From NCBI GenBank assembly GCA_028707175.1, contig JAQTUV010000002.1, positions 372,001 through 436,000 on the forward strand: DNA of 64,000 nt, in the 5' to 3' direction. The DNA comes from Sideroxydans sp. GTDB taxonomy: Bacteria; Pseudomonadota; Gammaproteobacteria; Burkholderiales; Gallionellaceae. Under the pieces are notes generated by a model. It was not told the DNA's origin, searched no databases, and saw only the letters and a program-made list of their open reading frames with translations. Shown here piece after piece: positions 40,855 through 52,386 of the stretch; within the stretch, counting starts at the first letter, position 1; every line of letters begins with the position of its first letter. The position numbers and the translations under genes are program-made.

Positions 40855-42450
40855 TTATTCCACCGCTTGGTCGCGCAAGAACTCTTCATACGTGCCGTGG
40901 TAATCGTTCACGCCCTTGGCCGATATCTCGATGATGCGCGTGGCCAATGAGGAGACGAATTCGCGGTCGTGCGATACGAAGATGAGCGTGCCTTTGAACA
41001 GATCGAGCGCAGTGTTGAGCGATTCGATGGCTTCCATGTCCATGTGGTTGGTCGGTTCGTCCATCAGCAACACGTTGGGTTTGGCCAACATCAGCTTGCC
41101 GAACAACATACGGCCTTTCTCACCACCGGATAGCACTTTTACGCGCTTCTTTACGTCGTCGCCAGAGAAGAGCAAACGACCTAGCGTGCCACGCACCACT
41201 TGGTCGTCGTCGTGTGGACCGCGCCAATTTGTCATCCATTCCATCATCTCGATGTTCTCGGCGAAATCGGCCGCATGGTCTTGTGCGTAGTAGCCCAACT
41301 TGGCTTTTTCCGCCCATTTGATCGTACCGTGATCGGGGGCAAGATCTCCTGCGAGACAACGCAACAAGGTCGTTTTACCAATACCGTTAGGGCCGATAAT
41401 GGCGACCTTCTCGCCCGCATCAATACGGAAGTTGACGTTGGAGAACAACATCTTGTCGTAACCCTTCGCCATCTTTTCCACTTCCACGGCGACACGATGC
41501 AACTTGTCGCGCTCATCGTATTCGTAACGGATGAACGGGTATTGGCGGCTGGAGGGTTTGATGTCTTCGATCTTGATCTTGTCGATCTGACGTGCACGCG
41601 ACGTCGCTTGTTTAGCTTTAGAAGCGTTGGCTGAGAATCGCGCCACGAAGGCTTTCAATTCAGCGACCTTCTCTTTTGCCTTGGTGTTGTCTGCTGACTG
41701 TTGCTCACGCGCCTGCGTGGAGGCCAACATGTAATCGTTGTAGTTGCCTGGATACACGGTGATCTTGCCGAAGTCCAAGTCCGCCATGTGCGTACACACG
41801 CTGTTCAGAAAGTGACGGTCATGGGAGATGATAACCATGGTCGAATTGCGCGCGTTGAGGATATCCTCCAACCAACGGATGGTGTTGATGTCCAAGTTGT
41901 TGGTCGGCTCGTCCAGCAACAAGATGTCTGGATTAGAGAACAAAGCCTGAGCCAACAACACACGCAGTTTGAAGCCCGGCGCTACCGCACTCATCGGACC
42001 TGTGTGCAGATTGATGTCGATACCCAGCCCCAACAGCAACTCACCTGCGCGTGCTTCGGCAGTGTAGCCATCGTATTCAGCGAAGGTCGCTTCCAGATCG
42101 GCGGCGCGCATGTAGTCTTCTTCGGACGCATCGGGATTCGCGTAAATGGCATCGCGCTCGCTCATCGCCCCCCACATCTCGTCGTGCCCCATCAACACCA
42201 CATCCAACACGCGCTTATCTTCGTAAGCGAACTGGTCTTGGCGCAACTTACCGAGGCGCTCGGTCTTGTCGAGCATGACTTCGCCGGAGGATTGCTCCAA
42301 ATCACGGCCAAGGATCTTCATAAAAGTGGATTTGCCGCAGCCGTTGGCGCCGATCAAACCATAACGGTTGCCATCGCCAAACTTGACGGAGACGTTCTCA
42401 AACAGGGGCTTCGCCCCGAACTGCATAGTGATATTTGCGGTAGATAACAT
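40855..42450 (-). CDS. ybiT: ABC-F family ATPase, YbiT-like
   Basis: 531 residues with two ATP-binding cassettes and no membrane segments. First domain: Walker [16 protein letters not shown] and [10 protein letters not shown]; second: [33 protein letters not shown] and [18 protein letters not shown]. The linker between them contains the charged P-site tRNA-interaction-type helix ([36 protein letters not shown]). The N-terminal [23 protein letters not shown] and overall length match YbiT. ABC-F proteins act on the ribosome; the precise role is undecided. Confidence 0.94.
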   Translation of the reverse strand: MLSTANITMQFGAKPLFENVSVKFGDGNRYGLIGANGCGKSTFMKILGRDLEQSSGEVMLDKTERLGKLRQDQFAYEDKRVLDVVLMGHDEMWGAMSERDAIYANPDASEEDYMRAADLEATFAEYDGYTAEARAGELLLGLGIDINLHTGPMSAVAPGFKLRVLLAQALFSNPDILLLDEPTNNLDINTIRWLEDILNARNSTMVIISHDRHFLNSVCTHMADLDFGKITVYPGNYNDYMLASTQAREQQSADNTKAKEKVAELKAFVARFSANASKAKQATSRARQIDKIKIEDIKPSSRQYPFIRYEYDERDKLHRVAVEVEKMAKGYDKMLFSNVNFRIDAGEKVAIIGPNGIGKTTLLRCLAGDLAPDHGTIKWAEKAKLGYYAQDHAADFAENIEMMEWMTNWRGPHDDDQVVRGTLGRLLFSGDDVKKRVKVLSGGEKGRMLFGKLMLAKPNVLLMDEPTNHMDMEAIESLNTALDLFKGTLIFVSHDREFVSSLATRIIEISAKGVNDYHGTYEEFLRDQAVE

Positions 42451-42764
42451 GATGTTGCCTTAATTTCGAAGGCGCGCATTCTACCACCGCACCCCCCATT
42501 GATTCCGTCTAGAATTGCCGCCAACCTGCTCTGGACTTTTCGGACTACGTAAAAATCAGGGGGAAGACACTGATTCGCAGCATATTGCACAATACTCGCG
42601 GCTCTCACCCGCTTATTCTGACATCTAGCCTCTTCGATCATTACGCCGAATACCGTCTTAAATGCCACAAATCTAGATCGGCTTCAGCCAGTAACTTTCT
42701 GCTTGTTGTCTAGCCTTCCAAATCTCGTAAGCGCCCCACGATGGCGCCGCCAGCTACAATCAGA
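42451..42764. other. Gene-free stretch between ABC-F gene and the glycosyltransferase pair
   Basis: About 314 bp. I see no convincing frame. A short frame on the minus strand near 42667-42744 (ending KARQQAESYWLKPI) is bounded by stops on both sides and could be debris of a larger gene, but it is too short to judge. The base composition becomes AT-richer here and stays so to about 44.9 kb. No terminator is clear. Confidence 0.4.
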
Positions 42765-43607
42765 TTATTGACTCGCGATAGTGTCCAATATCTGAAATTC
42801 ACACGATTCATGAATGAGTTGCTCAATAGCCTGCTGATTGGGGACAAACCACCGTTTGGGATAGAAGACCAGTGCACGCGAGTTCAGTAGCGCTGCAATC
42901 AAGCTAAATTGGCTATTGGAACAAATTAGGATATTTGCTTTTCGCATGACCCGATGCGTAGTGAAAGCGTCTATATCATCAAGAAAAATGGCCCGCTCGT
43001 ATCCTGTCGCTATTCTCTGGCGAAATATTTCTTCAATCGGAGAATCTGATACAACCACTAAATTTTTAGCAAAAGTCGCAAGTTTAGAAGCCAACTCAAC
43101 AAATCTTTCATCAGAAACCAAATCACTACCCACGTTCACGTAATCTCCACGTCGTACGTGTACACAAAGATAGCCCGATGCAAATTCGGCAGGAAGAACA
43201 TCCTGTATTCCAAGTTGAATCGCAAAACGTCGCTGCACTTCAACGTCTTTTAGACCTTGCAATCCAAGCTGCAATTTCTTAGGGCCATCCTCGATTAGCT
43301 CCATCCGATGCTTCTCTAATCCCGAGGCCGTCTCAAAACAATCTAATGTCAGACCAAATGATTCAAGCTGCCAAGACCAATGTGAAACTTGTCCTTTGTG
43401 GCCCACCTTCGCAACATCCTCTTTACGTTCGAAGTAAGATAAGTCGGCGTATACCATCTGCCCTTTGTTGCGTAGCGAAAAATAGATTGCGGCACTAATA
43501 ACCTGCGCCCCCATACCACCAGTGAAGGTAACCACCACTGGTGCGTTCTTTTTTTGATAAAGCCTTTTTATGAATTTAGGTAATCGCATATAAAAAAATA
43601 CAAACAT
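42765..43607 (-). CDS. Glycosyltransferase, GT11-like (alpha-1,2-fucosyltransferase type)
   Basis: 280 residues. Family clues are the N-terminal FTGGMGAQVISAAIYFSLRNKG (GT11 has GGLGNQMFQYA), CVHVRRGDYV (the HxRRxDY donor motif), and the C-terminal ICSNSQFSLIAALLN (GT11 SNSSFSWWAA). So it probably transfers fucose or a related sugar onto a cell-surface glycan, in the cytoplasm or at the membrane. A hydrophobic start (MFVFFYMRL) may be a weak membrane contact. It is AT-rich and unlike the flanking genes. It lies next to a GT10-like gene, so both may modify one polysaccharide. Confidence 0.75.
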   Translation of the reverse strand: MFVFFYMRLPKFIKRLYQKKNAPVVVTFTGGMGAQVISAAIYFSLRNKGQMVYADLSYFERKEDVAKVGHKGQVSHWSWQLESFGLTLDCFETASGLEKHRMELIEDGPKKLQLGLQGLKDVEVQRRFAIQLGIQDVLPAEFASGYLCVHVRRGDYVNVGSDLVSDERFVELASKLATFAKNLVVVSDSPIEEIFRQRIATGYERAIFLDDIDAFTTHRVMRKANILICSNSQFSLIAALLNSRALVFYPKRWFVPNQQAIEQLIHESCEFQILDTIASQ

Positions 43608-43692
43608 TAAGATTTGAACCGATTGATGTTGGCATTTTGGTCTGCCGCTACTATTTCGTCTGTTACTCCATAACCACTCACTATTTAAGTAT

Positions 43693-44715
43693 TTAAGCCA
43701 AACCTTGTTGAAGGTCGGACGTAATGCTCTCGACGACAGTGATCACGAAATGTTCTGCGCCAAATGACTTTAAACCCTCACCCGCAACATAATTCGCTAT
43801 ATTTTGCTGATATTTCTCGTACTGATCTTGAGTAAGAGATAGCAAATGAGCGTGGACTGCGGCGGTATCCCTGAACGCGTTTCGATCGATAAAACAGTCT
43901 GCGGGAATGTGATCAAGCACATTATCCGGGCCCCAATATACGGGTACGCAACCACTCATCATGCTGTCGAATATTTTCTCAGTAATATAGTTATCAGGAC
44001 CTTTTGTATTCTCATAACAAAATGAGAATTTGCTTCGGCGCATCACATCCCGTTTGTCAACCACCGTACCTCGATAACTAGGAAAGGGCAGATATCCAAA
44101 CAATTTGGCGCGAAGACTAGCAACGCTGCGATTAATCTTGCCTATTGGCGTGTATGCTGGTGCAGGTTTATGCCAACCCATACCGTACAGATCAAAATAC
44201 TCCGGTGCATGGCTTTCGTACCAACGGATGGTGTTAAGTCTTTCTTGGTACAGATCATTCGGCGGCGGATTTCGAAATAGCTTGTTAGCATTAATCAAAC
44301 AGCAAAATCTATCACGCTGGGCAAAGTTAGGAAAAGATTCGCAGACAATGTGATGCGGGTACCTAATCTGTACGACATTGGGCATGTCATATAGTCGTTT
44401 ATCCCAAGCGAATACTTTATTGTACTTTACGCAATATTCACGATTTTCGTTCCAGTGATTGATGTTTGGATTCTCCAACGCAACAAGATATTTGGGAACG
44501 ATGTTAGAGATGAGTTCACGGCCTTCAAAGTACAAATCAAAAGCAACTGGTCGACCCTCATTGATATCAGGTGTGTTGAGTTCTATTCCTTTTTCAAGGA
44601 ATTGCTCTCGCAACAGCCGCGGAATATATGCTGGACTTTGTCCATGTATTCCGCCCACTGAAGAGAACATGGAATTTTGGCTATGCCCCTCCATATGAAG
44701 GTTCGCGTAAATCAT
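43693..44715 (-). CDS. Glycosyltransferase, GT10-like (alpha-1,3/1,4-fucosyltransferase type)
   Basis: 340 residues. The C-terminal half has KFSFCYENTKGPDNYITEKI followed by FDSMMSGCVPVYWGPDNV, the GDP-fucose binding block of GT10 enzymes. The N-terminal acceptor half (NLHMEGHSQNSMFSS, YLVALENPNINHWNENREY) is variable as expected. No signal or membrane helix. Upstream of the GT11-like gene on the same strand with an 85-bp gap. A sugar-nucleotide synthesis gene is not nearby. Low GC and lack of other surface-sugar genes suggest acquisition by transfer. Confidence 0.78.
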   Translation of the reverse strand: MIYANLHMEGHSQNSMFSSVGGIHGQSPAYIPRLLREQFLEKGIELNTPDINEGRPVAFDLYFEGRELISNIVPKYLVALENPNINHWNENREYCVKYNKVFAWDKRLYDMPNVVQIRYPHHIVCESFPNFAQRDRFCCLINANKLFRNPPPNDLYQERLNTIRWYESHAPEYFDLYGMGWHKPAPAYTPIGKINRSVASLRAKLFGYLPFPSYRGTVVDKRDVMRRSKFSFCYENTKGPDNYITEKIFDSMMSGCVPVYWGPDNVLDHIPADCFIDRNAFRDTAAVHAHLLSLTQDQYEKYQQNIANYVAGEGLKSFGAEHFVITVVESITSDLQQGLA

Positions 44716-46960
<2,245 letters not shown>

Positions 46961-46961
<1 letters not shown>

Positions 46962-47224
46962 TGATGGAGTGCCGTAGCGGGTGTGGTGCATGTTGCATCG
47001 CCCCCTCCATCACCTCTCCCCTGCCCGGCATGCCGCAAGGCAAACCCGCTGGCGTGAGATGCGTGCAACTGCTGGATAACGATCGTTGTGCCGTATTTGG
47101 CAGTCCCGAGCGCCCTGCCTTCTGTGGCGGTCTGCGAGCTTCAGCCGAGATGTGCGGCGAATCACGCGAGCAGGCGATGCAGTGGTTATCAAGTTTGGAG
47201 CTTGCCACGCGACCGTCGGTATAA
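46961..47224 (+). CDS. YkgJ-family cysteine cluster protein
   Basis: 87 residues (86 if ATG 46964 is used). Cysteines follow the YkgJ/UPF0153 pattern: CRSGCGACC at the start, then [25 protein letters not shown]. These proteins are thought to bind Zn or an Fe-S cluster; function is unsettled. The start codon ATG overlaps the thiC stop (TGATGATG), and the stop overlaps the next gene start (TAATG). It is not annotated as part of thiamine synthesis in any pathway I know, so the coupling is noteworthy. Confidence 0.85.
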
Positions 47225-47439
47225 TGCGCGCCATGTCACGCAGCCATTCTTTGCTTCCTTCGTCCGAGGTCACCTCTGATTCCCCTTGTAGCGGTCATTG
47301 CACGACCGTTCTAGGGGACGATGTGTGCCGCAGCTGCCATCGCACCTTCGAAGAGGTCACGCGTTGGGTTGAGATGAATGAGACTGAACGCTGTGCAGTG
47401 AATCAACGTATCGCCACCTTAAAACTCAAACGACACTAA
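47224..47439 (+). CDS. DUF1289 family small Cys-rich protein
   Basis: 71 residues from ATG 47224, or 68 from ATG 47233. The core SPCSGHCTTVLGDDVCRSCHRTFEEVTRWVEM matches DUF1289, whose four Cys (CxxxC-x8-CxxC) probably bind zinc or an iron-sulfur cluster. The N-terminal ~20 residues are Ser-rich and look unstructured. The start overlaps the stop of the YkgJ-like gene, and the stop is 3 bp before uppP, forming thiC-ykgJ-DUF1289-uppP. Function unknown. Confidence 0.85.
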   Translation: MRAMSRSHSLLPSSEVTSDSPCSGHCTTVLGDDVCRSCHRTFEEVTRWVEMNETERCAVNQRIATLKLKRH

Positions 47440-47442
47440 GCC

Positions 47443-48267
47443 ATGGACATCATCCTGTTACTCAAAGCCGCCATCTTGGGCGTGGTCGAAGGTCTGACCG
47501 AATTCCTACCTATCTCATCCACCGGCCACCTCATCATCTTAGGTGACTTGATGGGTTACAACGATGAGACGAGCAAAGTGTTCAAGATTGTGATTCAACT
47601 CGCGGCCATCTTGGCGATCTGTTGGGATTATCGTGAACGTCTGACCAAGGTAGTGGTAGGACTACCGAATGATGCACCCTCACAGCGTTTTGCCATCATG
47701 CTGGTCGTCGGATTTTTGCCTGCGGCCATATTGGGGCTGATGTTTCACTCCACCATCAAGACACTACTGTTCAATCCCATCACGGTCGCCACAGCACTGA
47801 TCGTAGGAGGTCTGATCATCTTGTACGTTGAACGACGCGCCTATCAACCACGAATCCATTCTGTCGATGAGATGCGCTGGCCTGATGCACTCAAAGTAGG
47901 CTTTGCTCAAGCGCTGGCTATGATTCCTGGAACATCTCGTTCAGGCGCCATGATCATGGGTGGATTGATTTTTGGCATGTCACGCAAGACAGCGATTGAG
48001 TTTTCTTTCTTTTTGGCTATCCCGACCATGTTCGCTGCGACGGCTTATGATTTATACAAGAATTGGGACTTGTTGCGCGCCGATGATCTTCCGGTGTTTG
48101 CAGTGGGGTTTGTCGCCTCGTTCCTCTCGGCAATGTGGGCGGTGAAGAGCTTCATCAAATTCATCTCCAATCACACCTTTGAGGTGTTCGCTTGGTATCG
48201 CATCGCATTTGGATTGATCGTGTTGCTCACCGCTTACACAGGTGCGGTGAACTGGTCTGCCCCCTAG
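47443..48267 (+). CDS. uppP: Undecaprenyl-diphosphatase
   Basis: 274-residue membrane protein with about eight helices (BacA family). Catalytic motifs [20 protein letters not shown] (Glu in EGLTEFLP) and [14 protein letters not shown] (Arg) are present. It recycles undecaprenyl pyrophosphate to the monophosphate for cell wall and surface polymer synthesis. It also gives some bacitracin tolerance. It follows the DUF1289 gene by 3 bp. Downstream is a convergent rhodanese gene. Confidence 0.96.
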   Translation: MDIILLLKAAILGVVEGLTEFLPISSTGHLIILGDLMGYNDETSKVFKIVIQLAAILAICWDYRERLTKVVVGLPNDAPSQRFAIMLVVGFLPAAILGLMFHSTIKTLLFNPITVATALIVGGLIILYVERRAYQPRIHSVDEMRWPDALKVGFAQALAMIPGTSRSGAMIMGGLIFGMSRKTAIEFSFFLAIPTMFAATAYDLYKNWDLLRADDLPVFAVGFVASFLSAMWAVKSFIKFISNHTFEVFAWYRIAFGLIVLLTAYTGAVNWSAP

Positions 48268-48273
48268 ATCGCA

Positions 48274-48396
48274 CTACCCCGCCAAAATGGCGAGGATGAG
48301 TGCGATGATAGCGATCTCAATAAGAGAGAGGTTAGAGTACTTCTTTGTCGAACTATTCACGTGCAATAGCCACGACACAATCACTCGCACAGTCAT
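48274..48396 (-). CDS. Possible 40-residue membrane mini-protein
   Basis: A short frame starting 4 bp after the rhodanese stop, ATG 48396 to TAG 48274. The N-terminal half is polar (VSWLLHVNSSTKKYSNL), and the last ~17 residues form one hydrophobic helix (IEIAIIALILAILAG). No ribosome site is evident, so it would depend on coupling to the rhodanese gene. It could be chance; the single well-placed helix is the only support. Confidence 0.3.
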   Translation of the reverse strand: MTVRVIVSWLLHVNSSTKKYSNLSLIEIAIIALILAILAG

Positions 48397-48400
48397 TCGA

Positions 48401-48853
48401 TTAACTCTGCTCCCACGCTAGGCCAGCTTTGCGCCAACCATTCACACTGTTGCGTTGGCCGCTCGCGTCCTTATCACCTTCAAAACCTTCCAAGATGTTG
48501 TAGCAATCTGCAAAGCCATTTTGGCTAGCCGCAGCTGCGGCCGCATTTGAACGCTGACCGCTACGGCACATGAACAAAACCAATGACTCGGGATCTACTT
48601 GCTGTTGCAGTGCGGCCATGAAATTTGGATTCGGCTTCATCCCAGGGTAAGTCATCAATTCAATCTCGACAGCTCCAGGGATACGCCCAACCCAATCAAT
48701 CTCAGCACGCGTCCGTACGTCAACAAGTTTCGCCCCAGGTGCCAATTTTAGAATCTCGCTCGCTTCACTCGGGAGCAAGGCCCCTTCGTAAGGTAAGTTT
48801 GCCTCTTTGGCCCGTTGTTGCGCTTTATTCAGTATCTCAGTGATCTTACCCAT
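48401..48853 (-). CDS. Rhodanese-domain protein
   Basis: 150 residues. Single rhodanese domain (residues ~28-130): ILKLAPGAKLVDVRTRAEIDWVGRIPGAVEIELM, and active loop LVLFMCRSGQRSNAAAAAA with the catalytic Cys. The loop of six residues (CRSGQR) is sulfurtransferase-like. No signal peptide, so cytoplasmic. The N-terminal helix (ILNKAQQRAKEANLPYEGALLPSE) is characteristic of short betaproteobacterial members of this family. Precise sulfur acceptor unknown. It is divergent from the CDF exporter gene. Confidence 0.93.
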   Translation of the reverse strand: MGKITEILNKAQQRAKEANLPYEGALLPSEASEILKLAPGAKLVDVRTRAEIDWVGRIPGAVEIELMTYPGMKPNPNFMAALQQQVDPESLVLFMCRSGQRSNAAAAAASQNGFADCYNILEGFEGDKDASGQRNSVNGWRKAGLAWEQS

Positions 48854-48930
48854 GATGTTCTCTCTATTTATTTTAGGTTGGATGCGTCAATGTTATCCTG
48901 CGCACTCGTTTGCATACTATCCCAACAGCA

Positions 48931-50115
48931 ATGAAAAATCACACGCACGCACACGGACATAATCATTCGCACGACAAGTCTGCTGCCTTTGAACCGGCAC
49001 ATCCCGAACGCTTCGCCGCCGCGCGCAAGAGTACGTGGGTGAGCATATTCATTAACTTAATATTGACTATCGTGCAGGTGTTGGCGGGTTTCTTCGGTAA
49101 GTCACAATCACTGATGGCAGACGGCCTACATTCTATGGCCGACTTATTGTCCGACGTACTGGTGCTGTTCGCAAATCGTCACGGCAACAAACACGCGGAT
49201 GCAAACCATCCTTACGGTCATGCCCGAATTGAAACCGCCGCTTCGCTTATCCTCGGTGCAAGTTTAGCTGCACTCGGCATTGGCTTACTCATCGCGGCAG
49301 GCATGCGCCTGCAACATCCAGAACAGGTTCAGGCAGTGCATCCATTCACTTTATGGGTCGCCCTCTTCGCACTCGCCGCAAAGGAAGGCATGTTTCGTTA
49401 CATGTTAGCGGTGGCTCAACGTGTTCGTTCGCAGATGCTGGTAGCGAATGCTTGGCATGCCCGCTCGGATGCGGCTTCATCGTTAGTCGTTGTCGTCGGC
49501 ATCATTGGCAATCTATTGGGTTACACCTTCCTCGATTTGGTTGCCGCAGGCGTGGTGGGCGTGATGATCGCCTACATGGGCATCCAGTTCTCTCGTGATG
49601 CTTTGATGGAGTTGGTAGACACGGGCCTAGACGAAGAAGAAGTACGTGCCATTCGCAATACACTCAAGTCAGTTCCTGGCGTGTTGGGTTTGCACGATCT
49701 GCGCACTCGCAAGATGGCAGACAACGCCTTGGTTGATGCGCACATCATGGTCGACCCCAAGATCAGCGTATCGGAAGGCCACTACATTGCCGAAGCAGCC
49801 CGTGGAGCGGTATTAAAGGGACATCACGTGATGGATGTGATGGTACACATCGACCCAGAAGATGATGCGCATGCAAGACCGAATGCCCATCTACCACAGC
49901 GTCATCTGCTGCTGGCACATCTCTACAACCGGCTAGGCAAAGAGCTACCCGCTTCTACGCGCATCGTGTTGCACTATCTGAACGGCAAGGTAGACGCCGA
50001 GATATTGCTGGACTCCCCCCTCGATATCGGCGAGCTTCAACTCAAGTGCACGACCCTTGTCGCAGACGATCCCTATTTCCGCTCAATCAGCTTGCATCAA
50101 GCTTTTGCACCATAA
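48931..50115 (+). CDS. Cation diffusion facilitator (CDF) family metal exporter
   Basis: 394 residues from ATG 48931; the longer TTG-start frame adds seven unsupported residues. His-rich N terminus (THAHGHNHSHDK), then six helices: VSIFINLILTIVQVLAGF, SLMADGLHSMADLLSDVLVL (metal-binding His/Asp), and NAWHARSDAASSLVVVVG (second site, His-x3-Asp). Cytoplasmic metal-binding domain after residue ~215, with a further C-terminal extension of ~80 residues. Exports Zn2+, Co2+ or Fe2+, not resolved by eye. No clear ribosome site. Its TAA lies inside the NtrC palindrome of glnA. Confidence 0.92.
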   Translation: MKNHTHAHGHNHSHDKSAAFEPAHPERFAAARKSTWVSIFINLILTIVQVLAGFFGKSQSLMADGLHSMADLLSDVLVLFANRHGNKHADANHPYGHARIETAASLILGASLAALGIGLLIAAGMRLQHPEQVQAVHPFTLWVALFALAAKEGMFRYMLAVAQRVRSQMLVANAWHARSDAASSLVVVVGIIGNLLGYTFLDLVAAGVVGVMIAYMGIQFSRDALMELVDTGLDEEEVRAIRNTLKSVPGVLGLHDLRTRKMADNALVDAHIMVDPKISVSEGHYIAEAARGAVLKGHHVMDVMVHIDPEDDAHARPNAHLPQRHLLLAHLYNRLGKELPASTRIVLHYLNGKVDAEILLDSPLDIGELQLKCTTLVADDPYFRSISLHQAFAP

Positions 50116-50122
50116 TGGTGCG
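50106..50122 (+). promoter_or_regulatory. NtrC enhancer site upstream of glnA
   Basis: TGCACCATAATGGTGCG, a palindrome over GCACCAT-A-ATGGTGC that fits TGCACC-N5-GGTGCA. It overlaps the CDF gene stop codon and lies ~130 bp before the predicted glnA start point, the same distance as the main site in front of the porin operon. Confidence 0.85.
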
Positions 50123-50217
50123 TTTGTGGAATTTAACGCCCCAATCAAGGGCGCTCAAGCTGCGGCATACCCTCGCGCAAATATGGCACAATGCGCGTCT
50201 TGCAGGATTCAGGGTGA

Positions 50218-50233
50218 TGGCACAGTTTCTGCT
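50218..50233 (+). promoter_or_regulatory. Sigma-54 promoter of glnA
   Basis: TGGCACAGTTTCTGCT has GG and GC ten bases apart and a full TGGCAC -24 element. Transcription should start near 50244. An earlier TGGCACAATGCGCGTC at 50184 lacks the spaced GC and is not counted. Confidence 0.8.
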
Positions 50234-50308
50234 GTTCAGGGCTAGTCGCACCATTAAGTTCGTTTCAAAAAAAGCATCGTTTAATTTTTCTAATTGGGAG
50301 ATTTGAGT

Positions 50309-51724
50309 ATGGCTAAAACAGCAGCTGACGTTCTGAAGCAGATCAAAGAAGAGGGCATCAAGTTCGTCGATCTACGTTTCACAGACACCCGTGGTAAAGA
50401 ACAGCACGTTGGCGTGCCCGTCTCCCACGTTGACATGGACAAGTTCGAAGAAGGTCACGCCTTTGACGGTTCTTCTATCGCTGGTTGGAAAGGCATCCAA
50501 GCCTCCGACATGTTGCTGATGCCGGATCCTGATTCTGCTTACGTAGATCCATTCTTCGACGAGCCAACCATTGTGATGACTTGCGACGTTATCGAGCCAA
50601 CTGATGGCAAAGGTTATGACCGCGATCCACGTTCTATCGCTAAACGTGCTGAGGCTTATTTGAAGTCCTCTGGCATCGGCGACACCGCATTCTTCGGCCC
50701 AGAGCCAGAATTCTTCATCTTTGATTCCGTGCAATGGAATATCGACATGTCCGGTTGCTCTGTAAAGATCAATTCGGAAGAAGGCGCTTGGTCTACTGGC
50801 CACGCATTCGATGGCGGCAATACAGGTCACCGTCCAACAGTGAAGGGCGGTTACTTCCCAGTTCCTCCAGTCGATAGCTTGAACGACATCCGCGCACAAA
50901 TGTGCTTGCTGTTGGAAGAGATCGGCATCCCTGTCGAAGTTCACCACCACGAAGTTGCGAACGCTGGCCAATGCGAATTGGGTACCAAGTTCAGCACATT
51001 GGTGAAACGCGCTGACTGGACACAGACACAGAAATACGTGATCCAAAACGTCGCACACCAATATGGTAAGACCGCGACCTTCATGCCTAAGCCTATCGTT
51101 GGCGACAACGGTTCCGGCATGCACGTTCACCAATCCATCTGGAAAGATGGCAAGAACCTGTTCGCAGGTAACGGCTATGCAGGTATGTCTGAATTGGCGC
51201 TGTACTACATCGGCGGCATCATCAAACACGCTAAGGCACTGAACGCGATCACCAACCCAGGCACCAACTCTTACAAGCGTCTGGTTCCTCACTACGAAGC
51301 ACCAGTGAAGTTGGCTTACTCTGCTAAGAACCGTTCCGCTTCGATCCGTATCCCTCACGTCGCTAGCGACAAGGCACGCCGTATCGAGACACGTTTCCCA
51401 GATCCTTCTGCTAACCCATACTTGTGCTTCGCAGCACTGATGATGGCGGGCTTGGATGGTATCCAGAACAAGATCCACCCAGGAGATCCAGCAGACAAGA
51501 ACCTGTACGATCTGCCACCAGAAGAAGACGCAAAGATCCCAACCGTCTGCGCATCTCTGGACGAAGCTTTGGAATCATTGAACAAAGACCGTGAGTTCTT
51601 GACTCGTGGCGGCGTGTTCTCTAATGACTTCTTGGATGCATACATTGATCTGAAGATGGAAGAAGTGAACCGTATCCGCATGACGACTCACCCAGTTGAG
51701 TTCGATATGTACTACAGCCTGTAA
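50309..51724 (+). CDS. glnA: Glutamine synthetase, type I
   Basis: 471 residues from ATG 50309 (GGGAG eight bases upstream); the longer frame's TTG is rejected. Dodecameric enzyme making glutamine from glutamate, NH4+ and ATP. Motifs: [81 protein letters not shown], and the adenylylation site region with Tyr in [10 protein letters not shown]. Promoter is NtrC/sigma-54 type. It belongs with GlnK, AmtB, NtrB and NtrC in this window. A strong terminator follows. Confidence 0.98.
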   Translation: MAKTAADVLKQIKEEGIKFVDLRFTDTRGKEQHVGVPVSHVDMDKFEEGHAFDGSSIAGWKGIQASDMLLMPDPDSAYVDPFFDEPTIVMTCDVIEPTDGKGYDRDPRSIAKRAEAYLKSSGIGDTAFFGPEPEFFIFDSVQWNIDMSGCSVKINSEEGAWSTGHAFDGGNTGHRPTVKGGYFPVPPVDSLNDIRAQMCLLLEEIGIPVEVHHHEVANAGQCELGTKFSTLVKRADWTQTQKYVIQNVAHQYGKTATFMPKPIVGDNGSGMHVHQSIWKDGKNLFAGNGYAGMSELALYYIGGIIKHAKALNAITNPGTNSYKRLVPHYEAPVKLAYSAKNRSASIRIPHVASDKARRIETRFPDPSANPYLCFAALMMAGLDGIQNKIHPGDPADKNLYDLPPEEDAKIPTVCASLDEALESLNKDREFLTRGGVFSNDFLDAYIDLKMEEVNRIRMTTHPVEFDMYYSL

Positions 51725-51740
51725 TTTAGTAGCGCTCATA

Positions 51741-51770
51741 AAACGGAGCCTTCGGGCTCCGTTTTTATTT
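51741..51770 (+). terminator. Intrinsic terminator after glnA
   Basis: CGGAGCC-TTCG-GGCTCCG followed by TTTTTATTTT. Confidence 0.9.
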
Positions 51771-51881
51771 TCATCGCCGCATATTGTCAACGATTGGCTT
51801 GATAGAACGCTCTTAGCTCGTTACGTTGTCATAGGGAAAGTCATCCCCTATACTCCAGCCATCGTTTGTAGGAACCTCCAC

Positions 51882-52370
51882 ATGAAATCGTTTAGTTTGC
51901 CTGCACTGTTAATGACCCTTGCAATGAGCAACATTGCCCATGCGGAAATATATAAGCGCGTGGACAAAGATGGACGAGTCACTTATTCCAGTTCACCAGC
52001 CAAAGGCGCCGAAAAACTCCAACTCGAACCTTTGCCCACCATGAAGGCTCAATCGGCACCACCTAAACAACGCACCCGCACCACTTCCGAAGACTTTCCT
52101 AGGGTAGATTCGGAAACCCAATCTCGCCGAGACGACACACGTCGTAAGATTTTAGAAGACGAATTAGCGACTGAGGAACGTGCGCTTCTTGAAGCACGCA
52201 CCAAGCTCCAAGAAGCTCAGGATTCACCTGAAGTTTATAAAGGTGCGAATGGTCAAACTTATCGCAACATGGCGAAATACGAAGAAAAGGTCAACGCCGC
52301 AGAAGACGACTTGAAATCGCATGAAAAGAATATCCAATCATTAAAGAGCGAAATTTCGCGTCTCAAATAG
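51882..52370 (+). CDS. DUF4124 domain-containing protein
   Basis: 162 residues from ATG 51882 (AGGAACC upstream). Signal peptide (FSLPALLMTLAMSNIAHA) and then the short DUF4124 domain (EIYKRVDKDGRVTYSSSPAKGAEKLQLEPLP), found in many periplasmic proteins of unknown role. The second half is a long charged helix, probably a coiled coil (RKILEDELATEERALLEARTKLQEAQ, EEKVNAAEDDLKSHEKNIQSLKSEISRL). The gene sits between glnA and ntrB, a position typical of betaproteobacteria, yet no nitrogen role is known. Confidence 0.88.
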   Translation: MKSFSLPALLMTLAMSNIAHAEIYKRVDKDGRVTYSSSPAKGAEKLQLEPLPTMKAQSAPPKQRTRTTSEDFPRVDSETQSRRDDTRRKILEDELATEERALLEARTKLQEAQDSPEVYKGANGQTYRNMAKYEEKVNAAEDDLKSHEKNIQSLKSEISRLK

Positions 52371-52386
52371 CCGTAATTCCTCTGGC

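Noticed and set aside
50184..50204. TGGCACAATGCGCGTCTTGCA as sigma-54 promoter of glnA
   Set aside because: GG and the later GC are not ten bases apart; the site at 50218 fits exactly.
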